Shown: positions 16,388 through 25,961, counted from the first letter of the stretch. The stretch: DNA of 64,000 bases from Neorhizobium vignae (GCF_000732195.1 NZ_JNNU01000008.1:248001-312000), one strand, 5' to 3'. Numbers and translations are program-made. Notes: generated from the sequence alone by a model not told the origin.

Positions 16388-18088
16388 ATGAAACACGAAA
16401 AAACGACCGGCACTTTCGCCGCCGAAGCTGTGCTGACCCACATGAAGGCCGCAGGCATCGATGTCCTGTTCGCCAATGGCGGTACCGACTTTCCGTCGAT
16501 CATCGAGGCGTTTGCCCGCCAGCCAGAAACCGGACTGAAGATGCCCGAAGCCCTGGTCATCCCGCATGAAGGTGTCGCGGTCGGCATGGCGCATGGCTAT
16601 TACCTGATGACATCAAAACCGGCCGGCGTCATCGTCCACGTCAATGTCGGGCTTGCCAACTCGGTCATGGGCCTGATCAACGCCCGGTCGGAAAACGTGC
16701 CGGTGATGATGTTCTCCGGCCGCACGCCGATCACCGAACACGGACGGTTCGGCTCGCGTTCCTCGCCGATCCATTGGGGCCAGGAAATGTTCGACCAGGG
16801 CGGCATGGTCCGCGAAGTGGTCAAATGGGATTATGAGCTGCGCTATCCGGAACAGGCGGGCATCGTCATCGACCGCGCCATGAGCATCGCCATGAGCGAG
16901 CCGCGCGGCCCGGTTTATCTCAGCCTGCCGCGCGAGGCGCTGGCCGAAGGTGCGGAGGTCGAGATCAGTCACCGCTCGACAGTCACCCCGACCACCTATG
17001 GCCCGGCCGATCCGGAATTGGTCGCTCAGGCCGCCGACCTGCTCTCCAAGGCAAAAAAACCGCTGATCATCACCCAGAGCCCGGAGCTCGCTGCGGATTT
17101 CGAGCCGCTCGCCGGCTTCGTCGAAAAGTTCGCGCTACCGACCATCGAGATGTGGGCGACGCGCCTGGCACTGCCGAGCGACCATCCGATGATGATCGGC
17201 CGCGACTCGACCCAGGTCCTGAAGGAAGCCGACGTCGTCGTCGTGATCAATGCCGCGGTGCCGTGGATTTCGGACCATACTCACATAGCCGAAGGCGCCA
17301 AGGTCATCGCCATCGGTCCGGACCCTCAGCATAGCCGCGTACCTATCCGCAGTTTTCCGATCGACATCGCGCTCGCGGGCGGCATCAACAAGACGATCGC
17401 GGCGCTTGCCGCCGCCATGGCCGAGCGCGTCCCGGCATCGGAAACCTTCTCCGAGCGCCGCGAAAAGTGGGCGAAGGTCAAGGCGGCCCAGGCCGAGGCC
17501 GCCGACAAGCGCGCCGCCCTGGGCAACGGTTCGCCGATGACACCGGCCTATGTCAGCCGCTGCATCTCCGATATTCTGGACGACAGGACGACCGTCGTAA
17601 ACGAACTTGGCATCGATCCGTCGGTGATGAGTTTCAGATATCCGAAATCCTACTTCTCGACCCCGCTTTCCGGCGGTCTCGGCTTCGGCCTGACCGCAGC
17701 GCTCGGCGCCCAGCTCGCAGACCGCAGCCGCCAGGTGATCGCCACGATCGGCGACGGTTCCTACATGTTCGCCAACCCTGTGGCTTGCCACCAGACCGCG
17801 ACCGCGCTGAAACTGCCGCTGCTGACGGTCGTCTTCAACAACGGCATCTGGAACGCCGTGCGTCGCTCGACGCTCTACATGTATCCGGATGGCAGCGCCG
17901 CGACCGCCAACACCATGCCGATCACCGCGCTCGACCCTGCTCCGGACTACGCGGCCGTCGCCCGCGCCCATGGCGCCCGTGCCGAACGCGTCGAGACCGG
18001 CGCCGACTTGCCGGCGGCGTTGCAGCGGGCATTGGCCGCGACCAGGAGCGGCCAGCAGGCCATGATCGAAGTCATGGTTTCCTACTAA
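16388..18088 (+). CDS. ThDP-dependent enzyme (acetolactate synthase/benzoylformate decarboxylase superfamily), first copy
   Basis: A 566-residue protein with all three domains of this superfamily. The cofactor-activating glutamate is E61 (IPHEGVAVGMAHGY). The ThDP/Mg motif starts at G455-D456-G457 and ends with NN about 27 residues later. It lies in a run with two 2-hydroxyacid dehydrogenases and an aldehyde dehydrogenase, so a 2-oxo-acid decarboxylase is the best guess rather than an acetolactate synthase: no regulatory subunit gene is present. It differs strongly from the second ThDP enzyme at 19360-21015. Confidence 0.88.
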   Translation: MKHEKTTGTFAAEAVLTHMKAAGIDVLFANGGTDFPSIIEAFARQPETGLKMPEALVIPHEGVAVGMAHGYYLMTSKPAGVIVHVNVGLANSVMGLINARSENVPVMMFSGRTPITEHGRFGSRSSPIHWGQEMFDQGGMVREVVKWDYELRYPEQAGIVIDRAMSIAMSEPRGPVYLSLPREALAEGAEVEISHRSTVTPTTYGPADPELVAQAADLLSKAKKPLIITQSPELAADFEPLAGFVEKFALPTIEMWATRLALPSDHPMMIGRDSTQVLKEADVVVVINAAVPWISDHTHIAEGAKVIAIGPDPQHSRVPIRSFPIDIALAGGINKTIAALAAAMAERVPASETFSERREKWAKVKAAQAEAADKRAALGNGSPMTPAYVSRCISDILDDRTTVVNELGIDPSVMSFRYPKSYFSTPLSGGLGFGLTAALGAQLADRSRQVIATIGDGSYMFANPVACHQTATALKLPLLTVVFNNGIWNAVRRSTLYMYPDGSAATANTMPITALDPAPDYAAVARAHGARAERVETGADLPAALQRALAATRSGQQAMIEVMVSY

Positions 18089-18100
18089 GAGGCGTCCGAC

Positions 18101-19330
18101 ATGGGGGGAGCCAGGAACGACGCAAGGACGACAGAAACGCTGGCGGAACTCCGCCGGCGTTATCCGATGGTCGGCGACCTGGAGAAACGGGCGAAATGGC
18201 GTATTCCGCGTTTTGCCTACGAGTTCCTGCAGGGGGGCGCCGGCGATGAAACCGGCCTCAACCGAAACCGGACAGCGCTTCAGGCGGTCGAGATCGTGCC
18301 GCGTTACGGGCTGGACGTGTCCAAGGTCGACACCTCGGTTGAGCTCTTCGGCCATCGTTATGCCGCCCCGATCGGCATTTCGCCGATCGGCTTCGACGGC
18401 ATGATGTGGCCGGGCGCCACCGAACAGTTCGCCAAGGCGGCCCAGGCCCACAACATCCCCTATCTGGTTGGCACGCTTGCCTGCGCAACCATCGAGCAGG
18501 TGGTGGAGTGGGCGCCTGATGTCACCTGGTTCCAGCTCTACCCGATGGCGCCGAACAATCACCAATACAGTCTCGAAATGGCCGACCGCGCCCGCCTCGC
18601 CGGCGCCAGGGTTCTGGTCGCGACGCTGGACGTGCCGGTGCGTGCCAAGCGTCCCCGTGATCTTCGCAACGGCCTCACCATGCCGTTCAAGCTGACGCCG
18701 AAGACGATCCTGGCTGCGGCCTTGGCCCCTTTCTGGCTGAATGCGATCCGCCGCAAGGGCATGCCGACCTTCGCCAACATGGCGGGTTTCGCCGGCGCCC
18801 CGGACCGCGTGGCGACCTCTGCCTTCGTGCAGAAACATATTGGCGGCGGCTTCCCCTGGGAACAGATCGCCCGGCTTCGTGACAAGTGGACCGGACCGAT
18901 GATGGTCAAGGGCGTCATGCATCCGGCGGATGCGGAAAAAGCGCTGGAACTCGGCCTCGACGGTGTCGTCGTTTCCAACCATGGCGGCCGCCAGTTCGAC
19001 GCGGCACCGGCGACGATCGACGTGCTGCCGGAAATCGCCCGCACGGTGGGCACCCGTGGTACGGTCCTGTTCGACAGCGGCGTCGTCTCCGGCGTCGACA
19101 TGGTGCGCGCAATTGCCTGCGGTGCCCATTCCTCCTTTGCCGGCCGCGCGTTCATGCTCGGCCTTGCCGCACTCGGAGACCATGGCGCCGCCCACATGGC
19201 GCAGGCCTTTATCGAAGAATATCGCATCACGCTCGGCCAGAGCGGGCTTTTGAATACCGAGCAGGCCCGTCGCGCGGCCGTGCGCCATCCGGGCGCCTGG
19301 ACTCGGGACGATTTCCAACCGCACCTTTAA
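18101..19330 (+). CDS. FMN-dependent alpha-hydroxy-acid oxidase/dehydrogenase
   Basis: A 409-residue TIM-barrel enzyme of the lactate/mandelate/glycolate oxidase family. The catalytic base is H294 in SNHGGRQFD. The phosphate site is formed by DSGVVSG and GRAFM motifs, and SPIGFDGMMWPGATE is the usual N-terminal FMN loop. It oxidises an (S)-2-hydroxy acid to the 2-oxo acid. An insertion around residues 195-225 (hydrophobic, PKTILAAALAPFWLNAI) resembles the membrane-docking loop of mandelate and lactate dehydrogenases. It starts 12 bases after the first ThDP gene. Confidence 0.9.
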   Translation: MGGARNDARTTETLAELRRRYPMVGDLEKRAKWRIPRFAYEFLQGGAGDETGLNRNRTALQAVEIVPRYGLDVSKVDTSVELFGHRYAAPIGISPIGFDGMMWPGATEQFAKAAQAHNIPYLVGTLACATIEQVVEWAPDVTWFQLYPMAPNNHQYSLEMADRARLAGARVLVATLDVPVRAKRPRDLRNGLTMPFKLTPKTILAAALAPFWLNAIRRKGMPTFANMAGFAGAPDRVATSAFVQKHIGGGFPWEQIARLRDKWTGPMMVKGVMHPADAEKALELGLDGVVVSNHGGRQFDAAPATIDVLPEIARTVGTRGTVLFDSGVVSGVDMVRAIACGAHSSFAGRAFMLGLAALGDHGAAHMAQAFIEEYRITLGQSGLLNTEQARRAAVRHPGAWTRDDFQPHL

Positions 19331-19359
19331 TCGACCACATCTCCGGGGAGGAGAAACCC

Positions 19360-21015
19360 ATGAAAGTTGCCGACGCCATCGTGGAAATTCTGAAGCGCGA
19401 GGGGATCGAGGTCATCTGCGGTTACCCCGTGAACCACGTTCTCGAACACGCGGCCATGGCCGATATCCGCCCGATCATCGTGCGCCAGGAGCGCCACGGC
19501 CTGCACATGGCCGACGCCATGTCGCGGTTGAGCTCCGGCAGGACGATCGGCGTCTTCGCCATGCAGCTCGGACCGGGTACCGAAAACGCCTATGGCGGCA
19601 TCGCCCAGGCCTATTCGGAATCCGTTCCACTGCTGGTCCTGCCGATGGGCTATGAGCGCCGCGTCGCGCATGTCGATCCGAACTACAACGCGACCCGCTC
19701 GATGCGCGACATCACCAAGTCCGCCGAGCCGATCACCTCGGCTGCCGAGATCCCGAACATTTTTCGACGCGCTTTCTCCAAATTGCGCAATGGCCGCGGC
19801 GGTCCGGTTCTGATCGAAATCCCCAACGACATGTGGCAGGACGAGGTGCCGGAACCGCTGAACTATCGCCCGGTTCTGTCCACCCGCTACGGGCCGGACC
19901 CGATTGCCGTGCGCGACGCGGTCGACCTGCTGCTCGCCGCCAGGCGGCCGATCCTCTATGCCGGCCAGGGCATCCACTATGCGCAGGCCTGGCCGCAGCT
20001 GAAGCAGCTCGCCGAACTGCTGGCGATCCCGGTTTCGACCAGCCTCGAAGGCAAGAGCGCGTTTCCGGAAACCCACCCGCTATCGGTCGGCGCCGGCGGT
20101 GCGGCGATCTCCAAGACCCTGCGCCATTTCCTCGATAGTTCGGATCTCATCTTCGGCATCGGCTGCTCCTTCACCGAGACCGCCTTCGGCGTGCAGATGC
20201 CACTCGACAAGACGGTCATCCACGCGACGCTCGATCCCGACCACGTCAACAAGGACATCGAAGCCAAGGTGGCGCTGGTTGGTGACGCGGCGCTGACGCT
20301 CGACGCGGTGCTTGCCGAACTCGAAGCCCGCAAGGTTTCTCCGCGCGATCAAACGGAAGTCGCCACCGAAATCGCCAGGGTGCAGGACGAATGGCTTTCC
20401 GAATGGATGCCGAAGCTCACCTCCGACAGCAAACCGCTGTCGCCCTACCGCGTGCTCTGGGATTTGCAGCACACGGTCGATATCGAAAACACCATCATCA
20501 CCCATGATGCCGGCAGCCCGCGCGACCAGCTTTCGCCGTTCTGGAAATCGGTGAAGCCGCTCACCTATATCGGCTGGGGCAAGACGACCCAGCTCGGTTA
20601 CGGCCTGGGCCTCGCCATGGGCGCCAAGCTGATGCATCCCGACAAGCTCTGCATCAATGTCTGGGGCGATGCGGCGATCGGCTTTACCGGCATGGATTTC
20701 GAAACCGCGGTGCGCGAGCGCCTGCCGATCCTGTCGATCCTGCTCAACAATTTCTCGATGGCGATGGAATTGCCGATCATGAAGGTTTCGACGGAGAAAT
20801 ACCGCTCGACCGACATTTCCGGCGACTACGCCGCCTTCGCCCGCGCGCTCGGCGGTTACGGCGAACGCGTCACCGAACCGAGCGAGATCATCCCGGCGAT
20901 CAAGCGCGGCATCGAGCAGACGCAAAAGGGCGTGCCGGTCCTCCTCGAATTCATCACAACGCAGGAAATCGCCCGTTCGCGCTACCACCGCATGCTGACG
21001 GGTGAGAAGAAATGA
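19360..21015 (+). CDS. ThDP-dependent enzyme, second copy (oxalyl-CoA decarboxylase/2-hydroxyacyl-CoA lyase-like motif)
   Basis: A 551-residue ThDP enzyme. The conserved glutamate is E44 (VRQERHGLHMADA). The cofactor motif begins G436-D-A and runs GFTGMDFETAVRERLPI to NN. GDA with this follow-on is nearer to oxalyl-CoA decarboxylase or 2-hydroxyacyl-CoA lyase than to the GDG of acetolactate synthase. GGGGAGGAG just before 19360 sets the start. It could cleave a 2-oxo or 2-hydroxyacyl compound to an aldehyde. The exact reaction is open. Confidence 0.87.
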   Translation: MKVADAIVEILKREGIEVICGYPVNHVLEHAAMADIRPIIVRQERHGLHMADAMSRLSSGRTIGVFAMQLGPGTENAYGGIAQAYSESVPLLVLPMGYERRVAHVDPNYNATRSMRDITKSAEPITSAAEIPNIFRRAFSKLRNGRGGPVLIEIPNDMWQDEVPEPLNYRPVLSTRYGPDPIAVRDAVDLLLAARRPILYAGQGIHYAQAWPQLKQLAELLAIPVSTSLEGKSAFPETHPLSVGAGGAAISKTLRHFLDSSDLIFGIGCSFTETAFGVQMPLDKTVIHATLDPDHVNKDIEAKVALVGDAALTLDAVLAELEARKVSPRDQTEVATEIARVQDEWLSEWMPKLTSDSKPLSPYRVLWDLQHTVDIENTIITHDAGSPRDQLSPFWKSVKPLTYIGWGKTTQLGYGLGLAMGAKLMHPDKLCINVWGDAAIGFTGMDFETAVRERLPILSILLNNFSMAMELPIMKVSTEKYRSTDISGDYAAFARALGGYGERVTEPSEIIPAIKRGIEQTQKGVPVLLEFITTQEIARSRYHRMLTGEKK

Positions 21016-22388
21016 CCTCCCTGCAATCCACGCTCGACGCCCTGAAGCTCCATTTCGGCGACCGGCTTTCGACCACAGAAGCGGTGCGCGAACATCACGG
21101 CCACGACATGTCCCGGCAGCCCACAAGACTGCCGGATGCGGTGGTCTATGCCGAAAACGAGGAGGAGGTGGCACGCGTTGTCTCCGCCTGTTTTGAAAGC
21201 GGTATTGCCGTCACGCCTTTCGCGGCCGGCTCGTCGATGGAAGGTCACACGATCCCGCTGAAGGGCGGTATCTCGCTCGACCTTACCCGCATGAACAAGA
21301 TCGTCGCGGTCAACCACGAGGATTTCGACGTACAGGTGGAGGCGGGCGTCACCCGCAAGCAGCTCAACGCCCATATCCGCGACACCGGCCTGTTTTTCCC
21401 CGTAGATCCCGGCGCCGACGCCTCGCTCGCCGGCATGGCCTCGACGCGTGCCTCCGGCACCACCGCGGTGCGCTACGGCACGATGCGCGAAAACGTGCTG
21501 GCGCTGCGTGTCGTCACGCCGCAGGGCAAGATCATCACCACCGGCCGCCGCACCAGAAAATCCTCGACCGGCTACGACCTGACCAAGCTCTATGTCGGCG
21601 CCGAAGGTACGCTCGGTGTCATCACCGAGGTCACCGTCAGGCTGCACCCGATCCCGGAAACCATTGCTTCGGCCGTATGCGCCTTCGAGACGATGCGCGG
21701 GGCGGTGGAAGCCGTGGTTGCGACCATCCAGAGCGGCATCCCGGTCGCTCGCATCGAATTCCTCGATGAAGTGGCGGTCGAGGCTGCCAACCGGCATGCG
21801 GGCCTGAGCCTGAAACTCGCGCCCACCCTCTTCCTGGAATTCCACGGCAGCCCGCGCTGGGTGGAGGAGCAGTCGAACACGGTTCGCGAGATCGCCAACG
21901 AGTTCGGCGGTTCGGACTTCGAATGGTCGACCCGCACCGAGGACCGCGAGCGGCTGTGGAAGGCCCGCCACGAGACGATCTATTCCAACCAGACGCTGCG
22001 CCCCGGCTGCAAGGCGTTTACGACAGATGTCTGCGTGCCGATCTCGCGGTTGGCGGAAGCGGTGCTCGCCGCCCGCGAGGACATCGATAATTCCTTCGTG
22101 ACGGGCAAGATCATCGGCCATGTGGGCGACGGCAATTTCCATGTCGGGTATCTGATCAAGCCGGAAATCCCCGAAGAGCTGGCCGAAGCCGAGCGCCTCG
22201 CCGAACGGCTCTACCAGCGCGCCATGGACATGGGCGGCACGTTCAGCGGCGAACACGGCATCGGCATTTCGAAGCTGAAATATCTCCGCCGCGAACATGG
22301 CGACGCGGTCGACATGATGAATGCCATCAAGGCCGCGATCGACCCGAAGGGCATCATGAACCCCGGCAAGCTCGGTCAGGTGGAGTAA
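21012..22388 (+). CDS. FAD-binding 2-hydroxyacid dehydrogenase (D-lactate dehydrogenase/GlcD family)
   Basis: A 458-residue FAD-linked oxidase. The PCMH-type FAD domain covers about 35-215 (PFAAGSSMEGHT, then GASTR-like SLAGMASTRASGTT). The C-terminal half has the family signatures GHVGDGNFHVGY and SGEHGIGISK. Such enzymes oxidise (R)-2-hydroxy acids such as D-lactate and pass electrons to quinone or cytochrome. The ATG overlaps the preceding ThDP stop (ATGA). Together with the FMN enzyme at 18101 it covers both enantiomers of a 2-hydroxy acid. Confidence 0.9.
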   Translation: MTSLQSTLDALKLHFGDRLSTTEAVREHHGHDMSRQPTRLPDAVVYAENEEEVARVVSACFESGIAVTPFAAGSSMEGHTIPLKGGISLDLTRMNKIVAVNHEDFDVQVEAGVTRKQLNAHIRDTGLFFPVDPGADASLAGMASTRASGTTAVRYGTMRENVLALRVVTPQGKIITTGRRTRKSSTGYDLTKLYVGAEGTLGVITEVTVRLHPIPETIASAVCAFETMRGAVEAVVATIQSGIPVARIEFLDEVAVEAANRHAGLSLKLAPTLFLEFHGSPRWVEEQSNTVREIANEFGGSDFEWSTRTEDRERLWKARHETIYSNQTLRPGCKAFTTDVCVPISRLAEAVLAAREDIDNSFVTGKIIGHVGDGNFHVGYLIKPEIPEELAEAERLAERLYQRAMDMGGTFSGEHGIGISKLKYLRREHGDAVDMMNAIKAAIDPKGIMNPGKLGQVE

Positions 22389-22411
22389 AGGTAAGCAGAG
22401 CCCTCAGATGG

Positions 22412-22915
22412 TCACCGACTGAGATCGATGCGGCTGGTCACCACCGATTTGCCGCTCGAAAGGTCCTTGTCGACCGTTTGAAGCCTGAGGCGATCGTTGC
22501 CGATCTTCTCGATCGTCATGTTGGCGACGCGATCCCCGTTGATCACCCTCGCCCAGCGGACCCCGAGATTGATCGCATTGCCGCGGCGGTTGCCGGAAAG
22601 CACCGAAGGCTGGCCTGACGGTCCGAGATAAGTGCCGCTATACCCGCGATCCGAGGCCTGCAGGTCGGCGGATATGCTGCGCCGGACGACCAGCAGGCCG
22701 CGACAGGTCCCCTGCATCGAAAGCGTAGTCGCCCCGGCCGTCGAAGTGAAGTCGCAGGCGACATTGATGGGTTTGCTCCCGATGCGTGTCAGGACGGTTC
22801 CGTTGCCGCTCCAGCTGCCAGCAAGCGTCTTTAAAAAATCACCCTCAGCCGCCGGAGCCAGGGTCGGCGACAGGGTCGAGGCGATAAACGCGGCAGAGAC
22901 TAGAAGAGAGCGCAT
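22412..22915 (-). CDS. Hypothetical secreted protein
   Basis: A 167-residue protein. It starts with a clear signal peptide (MRSLLVSAAFIASTLSPTLAPAAEG), followed by a beta-rich domain of about 140 residues (LKTLAGSWSGNGTVLTRIGS, several short strands). The layout resembles small periplasmic lipocalin-like proteins of rhizobia; no function can be assigned. The ATG at 22915 was chosen because the signal peptide starts there. The gene converges with the FAD dehydrogenase. Confidence 0.75.
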   Translation of the reverse strand: MRSLLVSAAFIASTLSPTLAPAAEGDFLKTLAGSWSGNGTVLTRIGSKPINVACDFTSTAGATTLSMQGTCRGLLVVRRSISADLQASDRGYSGTYLGPSGQPSVLSGNRRGNAINLGVRWARVINGDRVANMTIEKIGNDRLRLQTVDKDLSSGKSVVTSRIDLSR

Positions 22916-23069
22916 GGCGATAATCCCATTGTGTCTGCTCCGAACGCCCGCCAAGCCGTTCCGTTCCACAACGCCCCTAGATGGCCGTCCCGCAACCCGG
23001 TTCATCTCTTTCCTTCATCCTCCCCTGCCCTAACTGCATTTTCCGAACGAGAGAGAAGGAGAAGAGAGG

Positions 23070-23444
23070 ATGATCATCCGGTCCGGAAGCTGCCTTTGCG
23101 GCAAGGTGCGCTATTCTGTGAAGGATGCGCCGCTCAGGATAGGGCTCTGCCATTGCACCGACTGCCGCAAGGAAAGCGGCTCGAGCTTCGCCACGTTCGG
23201 CATCTGGCCGCGGCATGCCTTTGAAAGCAGCGGCGAGGTCAAATATTTCCATGGCCGCGGTTTCTGCCCCGAATGCGGCGCGCGCGTCTTCAGTGAAGCC
23301 GACGGCGACGAGATCGAGATTCGCGTCGGCTCGCTCGACATGGCACCGACGGACCTCGAACCGACCTACGAACTCTGGGTGAAGCGGCGGGAGAACTGGC
23401 AGAGCCCGCTGCCCGTCACTCAATTCGAAGAAGACCGCAATTGA
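23070..23444 (+). CDS. GFA family protein
   Basis: A 124-residue zinc-binding protein with the GFA/CENP-V pattern: C8-x-C10 (SCLCGKVRY), C27-x-C29-x2-C32 (CHCTDCRK) and FCPECGARVF. The family was named after a glutathione-dependent formaldehyde-activating enzyme, but most members have no proven activity. A strong purine-rich ribosome site (AGAAGAGAGG) abuts the ATG. Confidence 0.9.
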   Translation: MIIRSGSCLCGKVRYSVKDAPLRIGLCHCTDCRKESGSSFATFGIWPRHAFESSGEVKYFHGRGFCPECGARVFSEADGDEIEIRVGSLDMAPTDLEPTYELWVKRRENWQSPLPVTQFEEDRN

Positions 23445-23503
23445 CGCATTGTGGTCATGCGTGGCCCCTGTAGAGTGCCGCCGAGCGGCCGGGAGACAGA
23501 CAA

Positions 23504-23923
23504 ATGTCGGAACTGATCGACAAGGCGATTGTCATCGCGACGCAGGCGCATGAAGGACAGTCGTCGAAAACCGGCGGTCCGTTCATAGACCATGTCCGGC
23601 GCGTCGCCGAAAACGTCGCCGGCGAGGAGGAGAAGCAGGTCGCCTGGCTGCATGACGTGGTCGAGAAAGGCCCCGGCTGGACCTTCGAGCGTCTCCGCCA
23701 AGAAGGTTTTTCCCAAGCGGTGGTCGACGCCGTCGACGCGATGAGCAAACGCGACGGCGAGGAATATTTCGCCTTCGTCCGCCGCTCGATCGAAAACCCG
23801 CTCGCCCGAGCGGTGAAGCGCGCCGACCTCACCGACAATCTCGCCCAGATGCGCCAGATGGGCGGCGACGGTTCGAAATTCGCCGAAGGCCTGCACATCC
23901 TCAACGAGCGATATCCGTCCTGA
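23504..23923 (+). CDS. HD domain protein, RelA/SpoT-hydrolase-like
   Basis: A 139-residue HD-fold protein. Metal-site patterns are present: H (QAHEGQ, FIDHVRRV), the HD pair in AWLHDVVE, and D in KRADLTDN. The order matches the hydrolase domain of SpoT and small alarmone hydrolases such as Mesh1. It has no synthetase or TGS domain, so it is a stand-alone phosphohydrolase of unknown nucleotide specificity. Confidence 0.8.
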   Translation: MSELIDKAIVIATQAHEGQSSKTGGPFIDHVRRVAENVAGEEEKQVAWLHDVVEKGPGWTFERLRQEGFSQAVVDAVDAMSKRDGEEYFAFVRRSIENPLARAVKRADLTDNLAQMRQMGGDGSKFAEGLHILNERYPS

Positions 23924-23999
23924 TCCCGGGAACCATGCACCATCCCCTGCCGTTCGTTTTCGCGCGGCAGAAGCCGCGATCCGACGACAGGATGGGCTT

Positions 24000-24782
24000 A
24001 TGGAACTCAAGAATCAGGTGGCTCTGGTAACAGGAGCAGGCTCCGGCATCGGCAAGGCGGCGGCGATGAAACTCGCGGCGGAAGGCGCAAAGGTCGGCCT
24101 GCTCGGCCATACGAGAACCGACATCGAAAAGACTGCCCAGGAAATAGAGAAGACCGGCGGAGAAGCGCTGGTGCTCGAAGCGGACGTTTCCGACGAGAAC
24201 CGGATGCGCGAAGCGATCGATCAGCTTGCGGAAAAATACGGGCGGCTCGACATCGTCGTCGCCAATGCCGGGATCAACGGTGTCTGGGCGCCGATCGACG
24301 ACCTGAAGCCCGAAGAATTCGACAAGACGATCGCCGTCAACCTGCGTGGCACCTATCTGACGCTGCATCTCACCGTGCCGCATCTGAAGGCGCAGGGCGC
24401 CGGCTCGATCATCGTCGTCTCGTCGATCAACGGCAACCGCACCTTCACGACACCTGGCGCCACCGCCTATACCGCCACCAAGGCCGCGCAGGTGGCGATG
24501 GTGCAGCAGCTGGCGCTGGAACTCGGCAAGCACCACATCCGCGTCAACGCCGTCTGCCCCGGCGAGATCGAGACCAATATTCGCGACAACACCAAGCTCC
24601 GCCACGAGCGGGAAACCGCGATTCCGGTGGAATGGCCGCAGGGCCAGGTCCCGATCAGCGACGGCAGGCCGGGAAAAAGCGAGGACGTCGCCGAAGTCAT
24701 CGCCTTCCTCGCCTCCGCCCGCGCCCGGCATGTGACCGGCACCCCGATCTACGTGGACGGCGGCCAGGGGCTGCTGAGGTAG
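24000..24782 (+). CDS. SDR family oxidoreductase
   Basis: A 260-residue short-chain dehydrogenase with TGAGSGIG cofactor motif, NAGING, catalytic S in VVSSING and Y-x3-K in YTATK. The 3' part (VTGTPIYVDGGQGLL) is classical. The residue after strand 2 is small (GLLGHTRTD), compatible with NADP. It stands alone in its transcription unit and its substrate is unknown. Confidence 0.9.
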   Translation: MELKNQVALVTGAGSGIGKAAAMKLAAEGAKVGLLGHTRTDIEKTAQEIEKTGGEALVLEADVSDENRMREAIDQLAEKYGRLDIVVANAGINGVWAPIDDLKPEEFDKTIAVNLRGTYLTLHLTVPHLKAQGAGSIIVVSSINGNRTFTTPGATAYTATKAAQVAMVQQLALELGKHHIRVNAVCPGEIETNIRDNTKLRHERETAIPVEWPQGQVPISDGRPGKSEDVAEVIAFLASARARHVTGTPIYVDGGQGLLR

Positions 24783-24939
24783 GATTGTTTTCCGCTTGAT
24801 CGGCGCTGCCGACGTGGTGCCGTCGAGGGGGAAACCGGCCGGTGGAAAGGCGGGCATAGGACTTCAGTCCCAATCCGTTTCGTGGAACCCGGACCCTCGA
24901 TCCGCGTTCATGTCGCGCAAAAGCTTGAGGAAACACCCA

Positions 24940-25173
24940 ATGAAGAACCTGCTTCTCGCATCGGCCCTGGCCATTTCTTCCATTCTCTCGGTCGCCGGCC
25001 CGTCCGATGCCGCGAGTGTCACCATCACCACAAATGAGCGGGTCGCGCCGCGTCACACCGTTCGCGAAGTCTACCGTCCGTATCGTCCCCGCAATCGCGA
25101 CTGCATGGTCAAGAAGGTGAAGACACGCTACCACGGCCGGGTCGTCGTCAAGACCACCCGCGTCTGCCGCTGA
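24940..25173 (+). CDS. Small secreted basic protein
   Basis: A 77-residue protein with a typical signal peptide (MKNLLLASALAISSILSVAG, cleavage after SDA) and a short basic tail ending CMVKKVKTRYHGRVVVKTTRVCR-like with two cysteines. A GAGGA ribosome site precedes the ATG at 24940. Small secreted proteins of this kind are common in Rhizobiaceae and have no assigned role. Confidence 0.7.
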   Translation: MKNLLLASALAISSILSVAGPSDAASVTITTNERVAPRHTVREVYRPYRPRNRDCMVKKVKTRYHGRVVVKTTRVCR

Positions 25174-25397
25174 TCGCCGGACCGCAAACGATAGAGGGCG
25201 GCGGCGATCGGGCCGGCGCCCTCTCCCTCGGGAAAACCGATCGGGACGCGCACCGGAGCTTCTGGATCGCCTTGCGGCTGAGGAGGCCCGTCGATAGGTC
25301 CGAATATGCCTGCGATCAATCCTGCGGGCAGCCGTCAAAATTCCGTTGAAATGCCCGAGGAATCCGGCAATTTTTCTGTCCTCAATGGAGGCAAGCC

Positions 25398-25955
25398 ATG
25401 TCCAGCATATCGGCGGGAAAAGCACCGGTCATCGTCATCGACCTGCAGACCAACATGTTCGACGGCCTTGTCGAGCCGCCTCTTCATGATGCGGATCTCC
25501 TCACCGACCGCGCCCGCAAGGTGATCGACTGGGCGCGGCGGGAAGGTCGGGCGATTGGCTTCGTGCGCCATGACGGGCCGGAAGGCGATCCCCTGGCGCC
25601 GGGGGAGCCGGGCTGGCCCGTCTGGCCGGCGCTCGGACAGCGGGACGACGAGCCGACCTTCTCGAAGACCGTCCGGGATGCCTTCAGCAACCCGCAACTC
25701 GGCGCCTGGGTCGAGAGCCAGGGGGCACCCGAAGTGGTGATCCTCGGCGCGCAGACGGATTTCTGCATCGCCGGCACGGTGCAGGGCGCTCTCGCGGCCG
25801 GGTTCAAGGTGACGGTGGTTTCCGATGCCCATAGCACGCTCGACCAGCCGCCGGAGAGCGCCGCCACCATCATCCATCGCTACAATGCCCAGTTCGCCGA
25901 GGCCGGCGTCAATCTGGTGACGACCGAAGCGCTGACCGGCTCCTCGGCCGCCTGA
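25398..25955 (+). CDS. Isochorismatase family cysteine hydrolase
   Basis: A 185-residue cysteine hydrolase. The Asp-Lys-Cys triad can be placed at D in VIVIDLQTN, K in TFSKTVRD and C in TDFCIAGT. The cis-peptide GAQTD is present. The family includes nicotinamidases, biuret hydrolases and isochorismatases; this one looks like the general amidohydrolase type. It ends 6 bases before the convergent ABC-F gene. Confidence 0.9.
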   Translation: MSSISAGKAPVIVIDLQTNMFDGLVEPPLHDADLLTDRARKVIDWARREGRAIGFVRHDGPEGDPLAPGEPGWPVWPALGQRDDEPTFSKTVRDAFSNPQLGAWVESQGAPEVVILGAQTDFCIAGTVQGALAAGFKVTVVSDAHSTLDQPPESAATIIHRYNAQFAEAGVNLVTTEALTGSSAA

Positions 25956-25961
25956 ACGGTT

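Noticed and set aside
16388..21015. A pair of acetolactate synthase catalytic subunits for branched-chain synthesis
   Set aside because: No regulatory subunit or ilvC is near, the second enzyme has a different cofactor motif, and the neighbours are catabolic.
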